From contig JAEVZK010000154.1 of NCBI GenBank assembly GCA_023392285.1, positions 1 through 6,575 of the forward strand: a DNA stretch of 6,575 bases, given 5' to 3'. The notes under the pieces were generated by a model that saw nothing but the letters and a program-made list of their open reading frames with translations, was not told the origin of the DNA and searched no databases. The stretch comes from Armatimonadota bacterium. Its GTDB lineage: Bacteria > Armatimonadota > Fimbriimonadia > Fimbriimonadales > Fimbriimonadaceae. Each line of letters begins with the position of its first letter. Position 1 is the stretch's first letter. This document shows positions 5,928-6,575 of the stretch, piece after piece. Made by a program: the position numbers and the translations under genes.

Positions 5928-6036
5928 CCAAACGGGCATTCGGGCTGGAGTTGGAAACTCATCACCGTTGCGGCACAGCGCCGGATTCACACCGGACTTC
6001 CCCCGCGCTTCGACCGCGTTAGCGGCCTAGGCAGAT
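5928..6036 (-). promoter_or_regulatory. Cobalamin (B12) riboswitch aptamer
   Basis: On the minus strand the conserved core reads GGGGAAGTCCGGTG, TGAATCCGG, then CGCTGTGCCGCAACGGTGA (6004-5962). This matches the Rfam Cobalamin-type consensus (GGGAA..GGTG..AATCC...CTG..CCGCAACTGT.A) nearly base for base. Then come a small stem GAGTT/AACTC (5960-5948) and a B12-box-like segment CAGCCCGAATGCCCG (5947-5933). A 5' hairpin GGCCGC/GCGGTC (6027-6012) fits the peripheral P2 stem. The expected ligand is adenosyl- or another cobalamin, and binding normally represses the downstream gene. It lies between a TATAAT promoter and the pseudopilin/PEP-CTERM operon. The outer borders are approximate. Confidence 0.92.
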
Positions 6037-6042
6037 CGCACG

Positions 6043-6070
6043 ATTATACCCGCCGCTCGGGATTCGTCAT
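6043..6070 (-). promoter_or_regulatory. Promoter of the B12-riboswitch operon
   Basis: Perfect -10 TATAAT (6048-6043), preceded by GGG. With a 16-bp spacer, the -35 is ATGACG (6070-6065), four of six matches to TTGACA. Transcription would start near 6036, directly before the riboswitch. The -35 hexamer is the first six bases of the REP-like repeat unit A1. Confidence 0.65.
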
Positions 6071-6092
6071 CCCGAGTTCGAAAGAGGGATCT
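6065..6092 (+). repeat. REP-like unit A1 (short form)
   Basis: ATCCC and GGGAT arms surround GAG, a TTCGAA core and AGA. It lacks the 17-bp apical extension present in A2 and A3. Its first six bases double as the minus-strand -35 of the riboswitch promoter. Confidence 0.7.
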
Positions 6093-6171
6093 CATGGTCG
6101 GTGATGATTGCTCCTTGAGTAGCGGGCTTCCGTGTGGGAGGGTGGTTGGAAGTCTGAGCAATACACCTCAA

Positions 6172-6214
6172 CAGTCAGGTTCCTCGGGCGCGCTAGGGCT
6201 TGCTCGGAATGACG
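6172..6214 (-). repeat. REP-like unit B1
   Basis: 43 bp, CAGTCAGGTTCCTCGGGC through to GGAATGACG. It is identical to B3. Confidence 0.75.
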
Positions 6215-6223
6215 AACAATCCG

Positions 6224-6263
6224 CATCAGGTTCCTCGGGCCCTAGGGCTTGCTCGGAATGACG
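6224..6263 (-). repeat. REP-like unit B2 (short form)
   Basis: 40 bp, the same as B1/B3 except for the start and a 3-bp shorter centre. The shortening creates a perfect palindrome, GCCCTAGGGC. Confidence 0.75.
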
Positions 6264-6285
6264 GCTAGGACCCCCAACTCACAAC

Positions 6286-6330
6286 CGTCATCCCGAGTTC
6301 GAGCCGACCTTCGGCTCGAAAGAGGGATCT
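6286..6330 (+). repeat. REP-like unit A2 (long form, strong hairpin)
   Basis: Outer arms ATCCC/GGGAT, an internal loop of GAG facing AGA, then a perfect 10-bp stem TTCGAGCCGA/TCGGCTCGAA (6298-6307 and 6311-6320) with loop CCT. The stem could act as a bidirectional structure in RNA. It has no U-run, so it is not a classic terminator. Confidence 0.8.
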
Positions 6331-6406
6331 GATTGTAGTTGGTGCTCGTTAATTCAAAGGCTGCCGGGTGTGGAGCAGTGGTCGAAGTGTAAGCGATGCA
6401 CCGCTA

Positions 6407-6449
6407 CAGTCAGGTTCCTCGGGCGCGCTAGGGCTTGCTCGGAATGACG
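6407..6449 (-). repeat. REP-like unit B3
   Basis: Identical over 43 bp to B1. It lies at the same place in the tandem unit as B2 does one period earlier. Confidence 0.75.
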
Positions 6450-6471
6450 GCTATTACCCCCAACTCACAAC

Positions 6472-6516
6472 CGTCATCCCGAGTTTGAGCCGGCCTTCGG
6501 CTCGAACGAGGGATCT
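6472..6516 (+). repeat. REP-like unit A3 (long form)
   Basis: Same length as A2 with four substitutions. Two fall in the left stem arm (TTTGAGCCGG instead of TTCGAGCCGA) while the right arm is unchanged, turning two Watson-Crick pairs into G-U pairs in plus-strand RNA. Confidence 0.75.
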
Positions 6517-6575
6517 GATCGTAGTAGGTGCTCGTTAATTGAGATGTTGCCGAGTGTGGAGCGGTTGCCTGAACC

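Larger units (their letters stand above)
6065..6575. repeat. REP/BIME-like intergenic repeat array, tandem unit of about 186 bp
   Basis: A stretch without any gene, running past the window end. Two palindromic unit types alternate: A in plus orientation (6065, 6286, 6472) and B in minus orientation (6172, 6224, 6407). The ends of A (CGTCATCCCGAG) and the reverse complement of B (CGTCATTCCGAG) are nearly identical, so they are one family in opposite directions. A2 to A3 is 186 bp. The spacers after A2 and A3 both contain GGTGCTCGTTAATT, and the linkers before A2 and A3 share ACCCCCAACTCACAAC. The spacer after A1 is a more diverged copy. I see no ORF, tRNA or transposase here. Confidence 0.8.

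Noticed and set aside
5176..6022. Plus-strand open frames opposite the second pseudopilin and the riboswitch
   Set aside because: They are antisense to a clear gene and a conserved RNA aptamer. Low-complexity Arg/Val/Gly-rich products without motifs.
6298..6320. Rho-independent terminator
   Set aside because: It is a strong 10-bp stem, but neither strand has a T-run after it and the same hairpin recurs in the repeat array.
6065..6575. CRISPR array
   Set aside because: The repeats alternate in orientation, vary in length and are separated by conserved, not unique, spacers. No cas gene is present.

Overview
The window looks like a piece of chromosome from an Armatimonadota-type bacterium (Fimbriimonas-like). 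This is an inference. It rests on two prepilin-type H-X9-DG proteins whose N-terminus reads AFTLIELLVVIAIIAILAAI, a PEP-CTERM secreted protein, moderately high GC and scarce Shine-Dalgarno sites. Planctomycetota or Verrucomicrobiota are less likely alternatives. There are six confident complete protein genes, one edge fragment of a transposase, one doubtful ORF, one cobalamin riboswitch and one array of REP-like palindromic repeats.

Left part (1-3210). The window opens in the last codons of an IS3-type transposase, and the insertion sequence appears to end near base 127. A doubtful hydrophobic ORF (103-525) starts inside that IS end, so it is either a 5'-truncated remnant or not a gene. Convergent to it, on the minus strand, is a full-length bifunctional (p)ppGpp synthetase/hydrolase (rel). 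Just upstream of rel on the same strand is a small DUF423 membrane protein.

Middle (3242-4480). Diverging from DUF423 by 31 bp is a plus-strand pair: a secreted pseudopilin-like protein and the RNA 2',3'-cyclic phosphodiesterase ThpR, 9 bp apart. ThpR converges with the next operon with only 2 bp between the stop codons.

Right part (4483-6070, minus strand). This is the most interesting unit. A promoter with a perfect TATAAT drives a leader that contains a clear cobalamin (B12) riboswitch. The leader ends in a hairpin that buries an AGGAGG ribosome binding site. It controls a two-gene operon: a second H-X9-DG pseudopilin-like protein ending in a single dockerin-like calcium loop, then a PEP-CTERM secreted protein whose start lies 3 bp after the stop, in the same frame. 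Neither product is a known B12 enzyme or transporter. The arrangement suggests a surface-exposed, B12-repressed module, possibly for B12 capture.

Far right (6065-6575). There is no gene here. It holds an array of REP/BIME-like palindromes in alternating orientation, organised in a tandem unit of about 186 bp. The first palindrome appears to supply the -35 element of the riboswitch promoter.
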